Origin: Bryobacteraceae bacterium
GTDB taxonomy: Bacteria; Acidobacteriota; Terriglobia; Bryobacterales; Bryobacteraceae
Direction of reading: 5' to 3'
Assembly (NCBI GenBank): GCA_030041495.1
Contig: JASHNT010000095.1
Span: 62,001-126,000 of the forward strand
Length of the DNA: 64,000 nucleotides
The translations under genes were made by a program, and so were the position numbers. This document shows, in pieces, positions 8,607 through 20,432 of this stretch. Under the pieces are notes generated by a model, which was not told where the DNA came from, made no database searches, and saw nothing but the letters and a program-made list of their open reading frames with translations. Every line of letters starts with the position of its first letter. The first letter of the stretch is position 1.

Positions 8607-9517
8607 CGCCGCCGCGAGTTCTCGAGCGCGATGCCTACATTTCGCAGGAAGCCGGAATGCTTCGGCCGGGAAAGCGGCGTTCCGCGCGCAAACTCGCGGA
8701 ATTGATCTTCGGTCATTTGCGCCAGTTCTTCAAGCGGAGAGATCTCCCGCGGCGCGAAGCCCGGCTCTGCGCTCATCGGCGCGCGCGAGTTCCAGGGGCA
8801 AACCTCCTGGCAGATGTCGCATCCGAAAACGTGCTCGCCGATGCCCGCTCGCATTTCCTCGGGAATCGGCCGGCGCAGCTCGATGGTCAGGTAAGAAATG
8901 CAGCGCCGCGAATCGACCGTCCAGGAATCGCCATGCGGAACCAGTGCTTGCGTCGGGCAAGCATCGATGCATCTGGTGCAGCTTCCGCAACGGTCCGGCG
9001 GCGGTGAGTCCGGTTCCAGCTCCAGCGAAGTCAATATTTCGCCGAGAAAAAACCACGAGCCGAGAGGCTCATGAATCAGACAAGTGTTTTTGCCGATCCA
9101 TCCCAAACCAGCCAGCCGCGCGTAGCTGCGTTCGAGCAACGGCGCCGTGTCGACGCAGATTTTGTGTTCGAACAGTTCGATGGCCAGCAGCCGTTCGACT
9201 ACACGTTGCAATCCCTCGCTCAGTACATCGTGATAATCGCGCGAGCCCCAAGCATAGCGCGAGATAGGAGGGTCGTGAGCCGGCTCGGTATTGTACAGTT
9301 TCCCCACACAGATCACCGACCGGGCGCTTCGCAAGAGCGAGCGCGGATCGCGGCGCAGCTCCGCGCGGCGGTCGGTCATGTAGCGCATCTCGCCGGCGAA
9401 GCCGCGCTCCAGCCAGCGTTCATAGCGCGCGAAATCCTCAGCCGGATCGGCTGCCGCGATCCCTGCCAGCTCAAAGCCGCACTCTTTTGCGATGCGTTTC
9501 ACGGTATCGGAACGCAC
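8603..9517 (-). CDS. queG: Epoxyqueuosine reductase
   Basis: Cytoplasmic cobalamin- and Fe-S-dependent enzyme that reduces epoxyqueuosine to queuosine in tRNA. The N-terminal part contains ISRYAWGSRDYHD and DTAPLLERSYARLAGLGWIGKN, diagnostic for QueG. Two 4Fe-4S motifs follow: CGSCTRCIDACP and CDICQEVCPWN. About 304 residues, slightly short because the C-terminal HEAT-like extension of some homologues is absent. I chose a GTG at 9515-9517. A longer frame from 9631 would run through the divergent aguB start and adds no conserved sequence; a second GTG lies at 9500-9502. A perfect TATAAT on the minus strand sits 7 bases upstream of the chosen start. No other queuosine gene is nearby. Confidence 0.88.
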   Translation of the reverse strand: MRSDTVKRIAKECGFELAGIAAADPAEDFARYERWLERGFAGEMRYMTDRRAELRRDPRSLLRSARSVICVGKLYNTEPAHDPPISRYAWGSRDYHDVLSEGLQRVVERLLAIELFEHKICVDTAPLLERSYARLAGLGWIGKNTCLIHEPLGSWFFLGEILTSLELEPDSPPPDRCGSCTRCIDACPTQALVPHGDSWTVDSRRCISYLTIELRRPIPEEMRAGIGEHVFGCDICQEVCPWNSRAPMSAEPGFAPREISPLEELAQMTEDQFREFARGTPLSRPKHSGFLRNVGIALENSRRR

Positions 9518-9523
9518 GAACGG

Positions 9524-9530
9524 TATTATA
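9524..9530. promoter_or_regulatory. Shared bidirectional -10 of queG and aguB
   Basis: The plus strand reads TATTAT (9524-9529), 9 bases before the aguB ATG at 9539. The minus strand reads TATAAT (9530-9525), 7 bases before the queG GTG at 9517. One A/T palindrome can therefore act as -10 for both divergent genes, which are separated by only 21 bases. Confidence 0.55.
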
Positions 9531-9538
9531 GACGGAGT

Positions 9539-10435
9539 ATGCCGGATAAATTCCGAGCCGAAAAATTCAAGGTAGGTCTTGTGCAGATGAGCTGCTCGGC
9601 CGACCCAGCCGAAAATCTCGCCAAGGCCCAAGTTAAAATCCGCGAGGCCGCCGCGCGCGGCGCACAGATCGTGTGCCTCCAGGAGTTGTTCCGCTCGCAG
9701 TACTTCTGCCGCGAAGAGAACGCTGAGCTGTTCCGTCTGGCGGAGCCGATTCCGGGCGAATCGACCGAGGCTCTCGGCAAGCTGGCGCGCGAATTGAAAG
9801 CCGTCATCGTTGCCTCGCTGTTTGAGCGCCGGGCCTCAGGCGTGTATCACAACACCGCAGCGATCCTGAACGCGGACGGCACCATCCAGGGCTTGTACCG
9901 TAAGATGCACATCCCCGACGATCCCTTGTACTTCGAAAAATATTACTTCACGCCTGGCGACCTCGGCTTCCGTGCGTTTGAGGCGCCTTTTGGGCGCGTT
10001 GGCGTCTTAGTCTGCTGGGATCAGTGGTATCCCGAGGCCGCGCGCATCACCGCGCTGGGCGGCGCCGACATTTTGTTTTATCCCACCGCCATCGGATGGC
10101 ACCCGTCGGAGAAGGCGCAGTACGGCGCGGCGCAGCTCGACGCCTGGAAGACCATCCAGCGCGCGCACGCCATCGCCAATGGAGTCTATGTCGCAGCCGT
10201 GAATCGCGTGGGTTACGAAGGCCCGCCGCAGCACGGTCTTGAATTCTGGGGATCCTCGTTTGTCGCCGATCCCTTCGGGCAGGTGATCGCGGAAGCGTCG
10301 GCGGACGAAGAAGAGATTCTGATCGCCGAGTGCGACCCTGGGCGCGCGGAAGACGTGCGCCGTAACTGGCCGTTTCTGCGCGACCGGCGCATCGACGCTT
10401 ACTCGCCCATTCTTTCCAGGTGGCTCGACAAGTGA
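9539..10435 (+). CDS. aguB: N-carbamoylputrescine amidase
   Basis: Cytoplasmic nitrilase-superfamily enzyme that hydrolyses N-carbamoylputrescine to putrescine, CO2 and ammonia, the last step from agmatine. 298 residues, normal for AguB. The Glu-Lys-Cys triad is visible: E49 in CLQELF, K122 in YRKMHIPDD, and C159 in LVCWDQWYPEA. The substrate-loop signature YPTAIGWHP is also present. The start is the ATG at 9539; the open frame extends upstream through queG but that part has no homology. The gene overlaps aguA by four bases (GTGA), so the two are translationally coupled and supply putrescine for polyamine synthesis. Confidence 0.93.
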   Translation: MPDKFRAEKFKVGLVQMSCSADPAENLAKAQVKIREAAARGAQIVCLQELFRSQYFCREENAELFRLAEPIPGESTEALGKLARELKAVIVASLFERRASGVYHNTAAILNADGTIQGLYRKMHIPDDPLYFEKYYFTPGDLGFRAFEAPFGRVGVLVCWDQWYPEAARITALGGADILFYPTAIGWHPSEKAQYGAAQLDAWKTIQRAHAIANGVYVAAVNRVGYEGPPQHGLEFWGSSFVADPFGQVIAEASADEEEILIAECDPGRAEDVRRNWPFLRDRRIDAYSPILSRWLDK

Positions 10436-11463
10436 AGCTGAGTCCGGCCGGTCCGGCAGATCCGCGCGGCTTCCACATGCCCGCGGAATGGGAGCCGCAT
10501 GCAGCCACGTGGCTGGCGTGGCCCGCCGAAAAATCGGACTGGCCAGGGAAGTTCGCGCCGATTCCGTGGCTCTATGGCGAGATTGTGCGTCACCTGGCTC
10601 GCGTGGAGCGGGTGCGCATCGTGATTGGGGACGAAGCCGCGCAACACGGCGCATTGCGCATCCTCAAAAAATGCCACGTCAATCTGGAGGCGGTCGAATT
10701 CCATTTGCAACCCGCCGACCGGAGCTGGATTCGCGATTTCGGGCCGATTTTCGTGAAGAATTGGGCCGGAGAAGTGGCCATCACGCGCTGGCGCTTCAAC
10801 GGCTGGGCCAAGTACGACAACTGGCGCAAGGACGCGCGCGTTCCTGAGAGTATCGCGCGCAGGTTCAAGTTCCGACGCTGGGCGCCGGAGCTGGTGCTGG
10901 AAGGCGGCTCGATCGACGTCAACGGCGCGGGGCTGATGCTGACCACGGAGGAATGCCTGCTTTCCGACGTTCAGGCTCGCAATCCAGGACTCACGCGCGC
11001 CGATCTGCAGCGCGCTTTCGCGACCTACCTCGGCATACGCAAGGTCATCTGGCTGGGGTGCGGCATCGAGGGCGACGATACGCACGGCCACGTTGACGAC
11101 CTCGCGCGGTTTACTTCCGTCGACACCGTGGTGACCGTAGTGGAGCGCGATAAGTCCAGTCCCAATTATGAGCCGCTCAGGGACAATCTCGCGCGGCTGC
11201 GGCATACCCGGTTGAAGATAGCCGAGCTGCCGATGCCGGAGCCGATCTACTTCGCGGGTCAGCTTCTCCCGGCCAGCTACGCGAATTTCTACATCGCCAA
11301 TCAAATCGTCCTTGCGCCCGTGTTTTCCGATAAGAACGACCTGGCGGCGCTTCGCGTCCTCGCTCGCCTATTTCCGGGTCGCGAGGTGATTCCGATTCCG
11401 TGCCGCGACCTGGTTTTGGGTCTGGGAGCGCTGCACTGCATGACGCAGCAAGAGCCGGCGTAG
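10432..11463 (+). CDS. aguA: Agmatine deiminase
   Basis: Converts agmatine to N-carbamoylputrescine and ammonia, feeding AguB. 343 residues, a peptidylarginine-deiminase-type beta/alpha propeller. Signatures include the N-terminal MPAEWEPHAATWLAWP, DRSWIRDFGPIF, LEGGSIDVNGAG, GDDTHGHVDDLARF and the C-terminal nucleophile region GLGALHCMTQQ, where the Cys is the catalytic residue. I place the start at the GTG at 10432, whose last two bases begin the aguB stop (GTGA); a GTG at 10420 is an alternative that adds four codons. No arginine decarboxylase is in the window, so the source of agmatine lies elsewhere. Confidence 0.92.
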   Translation: MKLSPAGPADPRGFHMPAEWEPHAATWLAWPAEKSDWPGKFAPIPWLYGEIVRHLARVERVRIVIGDEAAQHGALRILKKCHVNLEAVEFHLQPADRSWIRDFGPIFVKNWAGEVAITRWRFNGWAKYDNWRKDARVPESIARRFKFRRWAPELVLEGGSIDVNGAGLMLTTEECLLSDVQARNPGLTRADLQRAFATYLGIRKVIWLGCGIEGDDTHGHVDDLARFTSVDTVVTVVERDKSSPNYEPLRDNLARLRHTRLKIAELPMPEPIYFAGQLLPASYANFYIANQIVLAPVFSDKNDLAALRVLARLFPGREVIPIPCRDLVLGLGALHCMTQQEPA

Positions 11464-11479
11464 GGAGCCGGTCCTAAAA

Positions 11480-13303
11480 CTAAAACAGGAAGCTAAGGCC
11501 GCCGCGAAGGGATCGCGGAGCGTCGGTCAGGACCGAGCAGTGTCCCGCCGCGGTGACCGGCAGGTAGCCATCCGCGAGCGCGTTCCGCAATTCTCCGGTC
11601 GCTTCCAAGCGGCCCTTGAATGCGATGAAACGCGGCAGTGGCTGATGCACGGCGATGTTGAGTCCCTGCTGCTGATCCACGGGTCCAGTCAAGGAGTAAT
11701 GCGTAGGCATCATCATGCCTGCTTGGGTCCAGCCGTAGGTGGCTGCGATCCGTGTGCCGATCCCCGGGATCACCGCCGTAGCCCGGGCCATGACGAAGTA
11801 TCCTTGGCGCGCGCGAATCTCTGAGCGCACGTCCGCGGCGCTATTGCCTTCGGCTTCGAGGGGATTCGACATCAGGTTGCCGCTCGATCCCACGCTGGCC
11901 GTGAGCTCCACATGATCGCCCAGCGCCTGCGTCATCGCGCCGCTCAAACCCGACTGCTGATAGGAGCCGATGTCGAACACGTAGTAGGTCCCGTCGAGCG
12001 CGGGTAGCAGGTTGGCTTGCGACTGGAAAACCGGTGGCGCGGACATGTCGAAGGCGGCGTCGGAAACCGCTTGGTTGTACAGGGTGACGTAATATTTGCG
12101 GCTGCCTTGCGTGGCCTGGTAACTGGCTTCCAGGTTGCGCTCGCGCTGCAAGCGAATCTGGTTGTCCGAGCGCGTCACGGCCGGGAGCATCGCCAGCGCC
12201 GCCAGGTCTTGATTCAGTTCCGGGTTCGCCGTCTCCCCGCTGGGCAGGCCGCTATCACGGCCGAGCAGCTCCGTAGGCGCCGTTCCTGCGCTATAAGCGA
12301 CGCGCACGGCGTCGTCTCCGTTCAGCCGGTATGTGGCGCGGCCGTACATGGTCATGCGCGCCTCACTCTGTATGAATGAAATCGTATCCATGTGGCCGCC
12401 GTACTCGAGCTGAAAGTTGTCATTGAGCTGGAGCTTGTCGGCCGCTCCCACGGCCACCGTGCGCAGGGCAGGCCCCATCGCATTCCCGCCGGAGGCAAGT
12501 GCGGCGGCGTTGGCGGAAGGACCCAGGCCGGGGAAGTAGATCTGGTGCATGGTCAAGGCGAATTGCGGGCCGACTTGCCCGTCCTCATCCCGCGAATAAG
12601 TAGTGCGGAATGCGGCCACGGGAAGTCCTGAGTTAGGGAGATACGCCACGTTCCCGCTCAACCTTACGCTGGTATCGCCATTCATCCGAGTGGACACGGC
12701 GAAGGCCGTGCCAAGATCCTCCACTCCCCCGCCGGCGAGCGGTCCGTCATCTCCGGCCGATAGCTTCACCAGGCCGGTGGTCTCTGTGAAGGTCGCCGTC
12801 AGATGCCTGGGGGGCGGGTCCGAGCTCGAATCCGGCGCGAGCCGTAATACCGGTCGGGTCGCTGCGGAGGTACGGAGCACCCACTTCCATTCGTCGCTCA
12901 TCAGAGCGCCCGGCACCGATGAGGGAGGGGCGATGGCGATGCCGCTGGCCAGCGTTCCCAGATTCACGTGCAGCAGATTTTCCGAACCCGGCGCCACCAC
13001 GATATGGTTTCGCACCGCGGGCAGGAAGCTGGCGAGGTTCACGCGAATCGAGTACGTGTCCGGAGGGACGCCGTCGAAGGCGAATTTGCCGCTCTCGTTG
13101 GTCAGAACTTGCCGCACCAACTGATCGAAGCGGTTATATAGGGAAACCAGGGCTCCCATTTGAGGAATGCCGCCGGGGTTGCGCACCTCGCCCAGGACCT
13201 CGCCGGAAAAAACAGTCAGGCCTCCGCCACGCGCTTCGGGCACCCAGGCTCCCAGGCCCACCAGCAAGCCAGCCGCGACGATGGAAGTTTTAAAACTCAC
13301 CAA
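11480..13303 (-). CDS. Carboxypeptidase-regulatory-like domain protein with predicted outer-membrane barrel
   Basis: A 607-residue exported protein. After a signal peptide (about residues 1-26) comes a carboxypeptidase-D regulatory-like beta-sandwich (VLGEVRNPGGIPQMGALVSL, TNESGKFAFDGVPPDTYSIRV). From about residue 160 the sequence is amphipathic beta with aromatic-rich turns, and it ends LRGGLSFLF with a terminal Phe, the usual BAM recognition end of outer-membrane barrels. I see no TonB box or clear plug domain, so it is shorter than the TonB-dependent receptors of this group that share the N-terminal domain. Start is a TTG at 13303 or the GTG in the next codon. It follows the GWxTD gene in the same direction with a 57-base gap and may be co-transcribed. 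Confidence 0.6.
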   Translation of the reverse strand: MVSFKTSIVAAGLLVGLGAWVPEARGGGLTVFSGEVLGEVRNPGGIPQMGALVSLYNRFDQLVRQVLTNESGKFAFDGVPPDTYSIRVNLASFLPAVRNHIVVAPGSENLLHVNLGTLASGIAIAPPSSVPGALMSDEWKWVLRTSAATRPVLRLAPDSSSDPPPRHLTATFTETTGLVKLSAGDDGPLAGGGVEDLGTAFAVSTRMNGDTSVRLSGNVAYLPNSGLPVAAFRTTYSRDEDGQVGPQFALTMHQIYFPGLGPSANAAALASGGNAMGPALRTVAVGAADKLQLNDNFQLEYGGHMDTISFIQSEARMTMYGRATYRLNGDDAVRVAYSAGTAPTELLGRDSGLPSGETANPELNQDLAALAMLPAVTRSDNQIRLQRERNLEASYQATQGSRKYYVTLYNQAVSDAAFDMSAPPVFQSQANLLPALDGTYYVFDIGSYQQSGLSGAMTQALGDHVELTASVGSSGNLMSNPLEAEGNSAADVRSEIRARQGYFVMARATAVIPGIGTRIAATYGWTQAGMMMPTHYSLTGPVDQQQGLNIAVHQPLPRFIAFKGRLEATGELRNALADGYLPVTAAGHCSVLTDAPRSLRGGLSFLF

Positions 13304-13360
13304 CTTAACGTCTGCCTCACGCCTCCGCTTGCCGCCCGCCTATCTCTAGCTCCCGCCAGT

Positions 13361-15160
13361 CTAGTCTATCGTAAAATGCGCCGAGTCCGTGACGGTCTGG
13401 TTGTCCTTATCATCGGTCGCCGTCACCTTCAGTGTATATTGGCCCGGCTGAAAGAAGCTCATGGGCAGTTGCTTCTTCACCACCATCACCGCCGCGCCGG
13501 AACTGGTGCGCTTAATAATCTCCGTAGCCGACTCGCTAAAATCGGCTACCGGCGTTGGGGCAGCCGCGCCCTTGGGATCGTCCTTGTACAGTTCGTATTT
13601 GACCACGCCATCGGCCTTCTTGGGCTTCCCGTCGGGTCCGAGCGTGTTGTCCGGCTCAAAATTGTACAGCCGCCAGTAAATGTAGACGAAGGGATCGGTA
13701 GCCTTCTTGAAATCCGGACGGCCATCTGTGCCCGGCATGCGCGGGCGAACCTTATCCTCGCCGATCACGAACATGTCCTTGCCGATGCTGTGCCGGTCCA
13801 CCTTGTTCATCGTATCCGCCAGGATCAGCGAGCTAGAAGTCAGCCTTCCATCCTCCAGGTGCGGCACGTCCAGGCGGACGTTCACGTGACTCTCGTTGCC
13901 GCTGTTTTCATCCTTGGCCTTGACGGTCAATTTGTATAGGCCGGGCTTCAAAGCTACCGTAGTCTGGAAGATATCCGGACCGACGGCGGCCTTTTCCAGC
14001 ATCTCCGTGGGTATGGTCGGCGGCGCCAAGTCATGGTCGAAGCTGGTGATGTACTTGCCAGACATGTTGGTGATCGTGCCATTCACTTCCACGTAGGCGC
14101 TGGAAACCCCTTGCTTGTCCTTCCAGGACAGATCCTTGCGGTCGAACTGGATGGTCACATTGGCGACCGCCGTCGCATCCGTAACTGGAATATAGTCCGC
14201 GCGGACCTTCATCGGCAGCAGGTTGTATTTGATCGAGGTCGAGACGGTCTCGTTCAAATCCTTGTATTGCGTTTCCGGCGGCTTTTGCAAGTTGGCGAAC
14301 TGTTCCAGGCGCGTGAACTGGTCCATGCTGGCCGGCAGGGGCATGTTGCCGGTTCCCAGGTGAGTTCCGTCGGTGCGCGTGAAGCGGCACGCTTTGCATG
14401 CCAGACCCATCTGTTCATACAGCGTCAGGCCGGCTCCGGGCACGTACAGCAGCGCATCCTTCTCCGAAGGATCGGCGGTCATGTGGTATTCGCCGGTCAT
14501 GCTGGGGTCAACGAACTCTATGTTGACATCGTTGCCCAGTCCCGGGATGTAGCGATAGCGCCAGTCTTCGAAAGGATACGTGGTGGTTTCCCCGCCGCCT
14601 TCCTCGATCGGCCGCTCATAAGTGCCGCCGGTGGGATGCTCGTCGCGCTCATCCGGCGGGCCGTACTTGATGTAGATCATGCCGCGGTCGGTCTTCCAGC
14701 CGGGAATACCGCTGGCGAAAGTCTCGTTGGCGTAAGCCACGCGGCGGTAGTATTCTTCTTCGTACTCGTTTTCCGGGGTATCCGGGGTGGGGTCTCGCTT
14801 CAGCCAGAAATTCTCGATGAAGGCCTCGCGCTCATCGTCGGTATTCAGCTTCAGGAACGCCGAGCGCTCTTCCGGGGTGATGATCCAGAAGACTTCCTCG
14901 TCCAGCCACTTCTTATAGGGGCTCTCCAGTTCCTTGGCGAGCTTCTTCTCATCCTTCTTCTTCTGCTTCTCGGACTTGGGCTTGGCGATGGTCTCCTGTT
15001 TGGCCGGAGCCTTGGTTTGTGTCTTTGGGTTGGCGTTTTGGCCGCTTTGGTCGGGGTTTTGGGCGCTGCTATCCTGGGCCGTCGCCGGGCCGCGGCTCAG
15101 AAACAGCAAGCCGACGGAGCACAGGCCGAAAACCGAACAGTAAGCGAGAGCCTTTCTCAT
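13361..15160 (-). CDS. GWxTD domain-containing exported protein
   Basis: A 599-residue protein with a signal peptide (about residues 1-29, cut near ATAQD), a Lys-rich charged linker (about 30-80), and then the GWxTD domain. The signature IPGWKTDRGMIYIKYGPPDE is near residue 155, preceded by EREAFIENFWLKRDPTPDT, as in the family. The C-terminal half has two or three Ig-like beta domains (for example LKPGLYKLTVKAKDENSGNE and FFQPGQYTLKVTATDDKDN). The family is common in Acidobacteria and Bacteroidetes-related phyla and has no assigned function. Two CxxC-type cysteines (CKAC) occur near residue 255. This gene has a clear leader, -10 and Shine-Dalgarno, unlike most neighbours. Confidence 0.82.
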   Translation of the reverse strand: MRKALAYCSVFGLCSVGLLFLSRGPATAQDSSAQNPDQSGQNANPKTQTKAPAKQETIAKPKSEKQKKKDEKKLAKELESPYKKWLDEEVFWIITPEERSAFLKLNTDDEREAFIENFWLKRDPTPDTPENEYEEEYYRRVAYANETFASGIPGWKTDRGMIYIKYGPPDERDEHPTGGTYERPIEEGGGETTTYPFEDWRYRYIPGLGNDVNIEFVDPSMTGEYHMTADPSEKDALLYVPGAGLTLYEQMGLACKACRFTRTDGTHLGTGNMPLPASMDQFTRLEQFANLQKPPETQYKDLNETVSTSIKYNLLPMKVRADYIPVTDATAVANVTIQFDRKDLSWKDKQGVSSAYVEVNGTITNMSGKYITSFDHDLAPPTIPTEMLEKAAVGPDIFQTTVALKPGLYKLTVKAKDENSGNESHVNVRLDVPHLEDGRLTSSSLILADTMNKVDRHSIGKDMFVIGEDKVRPRMPGTDGRPDFKKATDPFVYIYWRLYNFEPDNTLGPDGKPKKADGVVKYELYKDDPKGAAAPTPVADFSESATEIIKRTSSGAAVMVVKKQLPMSFFQPGQYTLKVTATDDKDNQTVTDSAHFTID

Positions 15161-15187
15161 GCTAATTCCACCTATGCATAGATTCTA
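15161..15187 (-). promoter_or_regulatory. Promoter, 10-bp palindrome and Shine-Dalgarno of the GWxTD gene
   Basis: On the minus strand: -10 TAGAAT at 15187-15182, then the perfect palindrome CTATGCATAG at 15181-15172, then AGGTGG at 15173-15168, 7 bases before the ATG. This is a normal leadered start. The palindrome sits between the expected transcription start and the ribosome site, so it could be an operator or a leader hairpin. Confidence 0.5.
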
Positions 15188-15259
15188 CCCTTCCACCCGG
15201 ACGCGAGCAATCCCGGTCTGGTTCCAGCCGGTTCTTGGGAATCGCGATACTCTGAAAGC

Positions 15260-16921
15260 GTGCATCGGCTCGTATTGGCGCTCGGCGTGTTGCTATTCCT
15301 GCCGCGTGGCCAGGCCCAGTCCGTCACCTTTGCGCACGATATTGCCCCCATTGTCTACGAGCATTGCGCTTCCTGCCATCGGCCCGGCGAGTCGGGCCCG
15401 TTTCCGCTCTTGACGTATGAGGATGTAAAAAAACATGCGGCTCAGATCGCTACCGTGACGAAGAGCCGCTTCATGCCCCCCTGGCTTCCCGAGCCGGGTT
15501 ACGGCGACTTCGCCGACGAAAACCGCCTCACACCGGAGCAAATCCGCACCATCGCGGACTGGGTGGCGCAGGGAACTCCGGAAGGCCCCGAATCCGGGAT
15601 ACCGCCCACGCCGAAGTTCACCGAAGGCTGGCAACTGGGTGAGCCGGATTTGATCGTCGAGGCTCCCAAGACTTTCACGCTGCCGGCTGAAGGCACTGAC
15701 GTCTATTGGAACTTCGTCCTTACGCCGCAAATCACGGGCCGCCGTTACGTCAAAGCTGTGGAAGTCCGCCCTGGCGAAAAAAAGATCGTGCATCACGCCA
15801 ATATCATCATTGACCGCTCGGGTTGGGGGCATGAGCAGGAAGCCTCGCCCGGGGCGGGCTTCGCCGGCATGGAACTGACAAACCGCCGCAGCGTCTTTGA
15901 TCCCGACGACGGCCACTTCCTGTTCTGGCGTCCCGGCGGCGCGCCCTTCGTCGAACCGGACGGCTTGGCGTGGACGCTCGATCCCGGCAACGACCTGATC
16001 CTCAACACCCACCTGCGTCCTACCGGAAAACCCGAGCAAATTCGTCCCACCGTGGGCCTGTACTTCACCGATAAGCCGCAGACCAAGTATCCGATGCTGC
16101 TGCAACTGGAGCATGATGGAAACATCAACATCCCGCCCGGCGTCCGCGACTTTCCCATCTCCGACGATTTCAAGCTGCCGCTGGATGTCGATGTGCTCTC
16201 GGTTTACCCGCACGCACACTACCTGGCGACGCTGATGGAGGTTTACGCGACGCTGCCGGACGGCTCCCGCAAATGGCTGCTCCGAATTCCCAACTGGGAC
16301 CAGAATTGGCAGAGCGTGTACCGCTACAAGCAGCCGCTGTTCCTGCCCAAGGGCTCCGTGATTTCGATGCGCTACCACTACGACAACTCCGCGGCAAACG
16401 TGCGCAACCCCAATCATCCGCCCAAGCGCGTCGAGGCCGGCAATCACGCTACGGATGAAATGGGCCACTTTTGGCTCCAGGTGCTGCCGCGAGAGCCAGG
16501 CGATCACCGCCGCGAATTGGACGAAGCCCTTTCGCGGCACACTCTGGAAAAATATCCCAACGATTTCAAGGCGCACATGATCCTGAGCGCGATCCTGCTT
16601 TCGCGCGCCAAGCCGCAGGAAGCCGTGCCGGTGGCCGAGGAGGCCGTGAGGATTGAACCCAAGGATCCGGAAGCGCACAATCTTCTGGGTGCGGTGCTGA
16701 TGCCGGTGGGCCGGATTCCGGAAGCGATTCAGCAATATCAGCTCGCCGTGACGCTGCGTCCGGATTTCGTCAACGCGCGCTTCAATCTCGCCCGCGCCCT
16801 GGCGGCTTCGGGACGCTATAGCGAGGCCGTCGCTCAGTACAAGATCATCCAGGCTGCGTTCCCCGACGATCCGGAAATCAAAGCCGCCCTGGCAGACGCC
16901 GAGTCCCGCGTTAAACGCTAA
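15260..16921 (+). CDS. Cytochrome c / copper type II monooxygenase-like / TPR protein
   Basis: A 553-residue exported protein. Signal peptide (1-20), then a cytochrome c domain with CASCH at 36-40 and a likely axial Met in RFMPPWLPEPG. Residues about 130-400 resemble the copper type II ascorbate-dependent monooxygenase (PHM-like) fold, with VHHANIIID and LILNTHLRP supplying candidate copper-binding His residues and SVYPHAHYLATLM another His pair. The C-terminal 130 residues are three TPR-like repeats (VRIEPKDPEAHNLLGAVL; LRPDFVNARFNLARALA). This architecture is known in Acidobacteria and Planctomycetes but substrates are unknown; periplasmic oxidation is an inference. Start is a GTG at 15260, 8 bases after a weak -10 (GATACT, 15246-15251). 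Confidence 0.72.
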   Translation: MHRLVLALGVLLFLPRGQAQSVTFAHDIAPIVYEHCASCHRPGESGPFPLLTYEDVKKHAAQIATVTKSRFMPPWLPEPGYGDFADENRLTPEQIRTIADWVAQGTPEGPESGIPPTPKFTEGWQLGEPDLIVEAPKTFTLPAEGTDVYWNFVLTPQITGRRYVKAVEVRPGEKKIVHHANIIIDRSGWGHEQEASPGAGFAGMELTNRRSVFDPDDGHFLFWRPGGAPFVEPDGLAWTLDPGNDLILNTHLRPTGKPEQIRPTVGLYFTDKPQTKYPMLLQLEHDGNINIPPGVRDFPISDDFKLPLDVDVLSVYPHAHYLATLMEVYATLPDGSRKWLLRIPNWDQNWQSVYRYKQPLFLPKGSVISMRYHYDNSAANVRNPNHPPKRVEAGNHATDEMGHFWLQVLPREPGDHRRELDEALSRHTLEKYPNDFKAHMILSAILLSRAKPQEAVPVAEEAVRIEPKDPEAHNLLGAVLMPVGRIPEAIQQYQLAVTLRPDFVNARFNLARALAASGRYSEAVAQYKIIQAAFPDDPEIKAALADAESRVKR

Positions 16922-16979
16922 CCATTGCTGGCCCATCCCTAAAACCAGCGCAAAGTGACGCCCTGCCTGACTGCGATAA

Positions 16980-19816
<2,837 letters not shown>

Positions 19817-19859
19817 GCCCTTCGCCAATAAAGCCCTGCGCCGATAGATCTCGCTGTTC

Positions 19860-19865
19860 TACTAT
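19860..19865 (+). promoter_or_regulatory. -10-like TACTAT, 9 nt before the ATG at 19875
   Basis: TACTAT-CGAAGGTTC-ATG. GAAGG is within the spacer, so both a leaderless start and a weak Shine-Dalgarno are possible. Confidence 0.4.
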
Positions 19866-19874
19866 CGAAGGTTC

Positions 19875-20432
19875 ATGCCCTCCTCGGGTGCTACGGGACA
19901 GGTCTGCTTCGGTCAACCGGATGACGGCATCATCCAGATGGCCTACGTCGTCGAAGACGTTCGTCGCTCAATGCACGAATGGTCCACGCGGTTGAACGTC
20001 GGTCCGTGGTTCCTGCTCGATCGCTTCACCGGCGTCAATCCGATGTATCGCGGCCAACCTTCGCGTTCCGAAATCGCCTTGGCGATGAGCTTCGCCGGGC
20101 ACATGAATATCGAGCTGATCCAGCCGCTCGACTCCGCGCCGTCGGTCTATCGCGAGATCATCGACAAGCGCGGCTACGGCTTTCATCACTTTGGTGTCGC
20201 CACGCGGAACCTCGATCAAGACGTTGACCGCTACCGGGCTTCCGGCGCGGAGCTCGCGTTCCTGCTCGGGGTGCCCAGCGGCGGCCGCGTGGCGTATATG
20301 GACACCACCGTTCATCTTTCCGGCATGACGGAATTGATCGAGCTGGGACCGGGATTCGAGCCCGTATTCAACCGCTTCTACCGGGCCTCCATCGGTTGGG
20401 ACGGCTCGGAACCGGTGCGGGCGTTCCTTTGA
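19875..20432 (+). CDS. VOC superfamily (glyoxalase-like) protein
   Basis: A 185-residue cytoplasmic protein with the vicinal oxygen chelate fold. The N-terminal IIQMAYVVEDVRRSMHEWS and the second module GYGFHHFGVATRNLDQDVDRY are the paired beta-alpha-beta-beta-beta units; candidate metal ligands are Gln/His in these strands, His in RGYGFHHFG and Glu in MTELIELGPG. It looks closest to methylmalonyl-CoA epimerase or glyoxalase-like proteins, but the substrate cannot be assigned. Its stop overlaps the TTG start of the glycosyltransferase gene (TTGA), so the two are translationally coupled. Confidence 0.75.
   Translation: MPSSGATGQVCFGQPDDGIIQMAYVVEDVRRSMHEWSTRLNVGPWFLLDRFTGVNPMYRGQPSRSEIALAMSFAGHMNIELIQPLDSAPSVYREIIDKRGYGFHHFGVATRNLDQDVDRYRASGAELAFLLGVPSGGRVAYMDTTVHLSGMTELIELGPGFEPVFNRFYRASIGWDGSEPVRAFL

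Noticed and set aside
9518..9631. Longer N-terminus for queG
   Set aside because: Adds 38 residues without family similarity and would overlap the aguB start and both -10 elements.
11480..13303. TonB-dependent receptor call for the barrel protein
   Set aside because: No TonB box or plug domain is visible; only the carboxypeptidase-like N-domain and a barrel-like end are supported.
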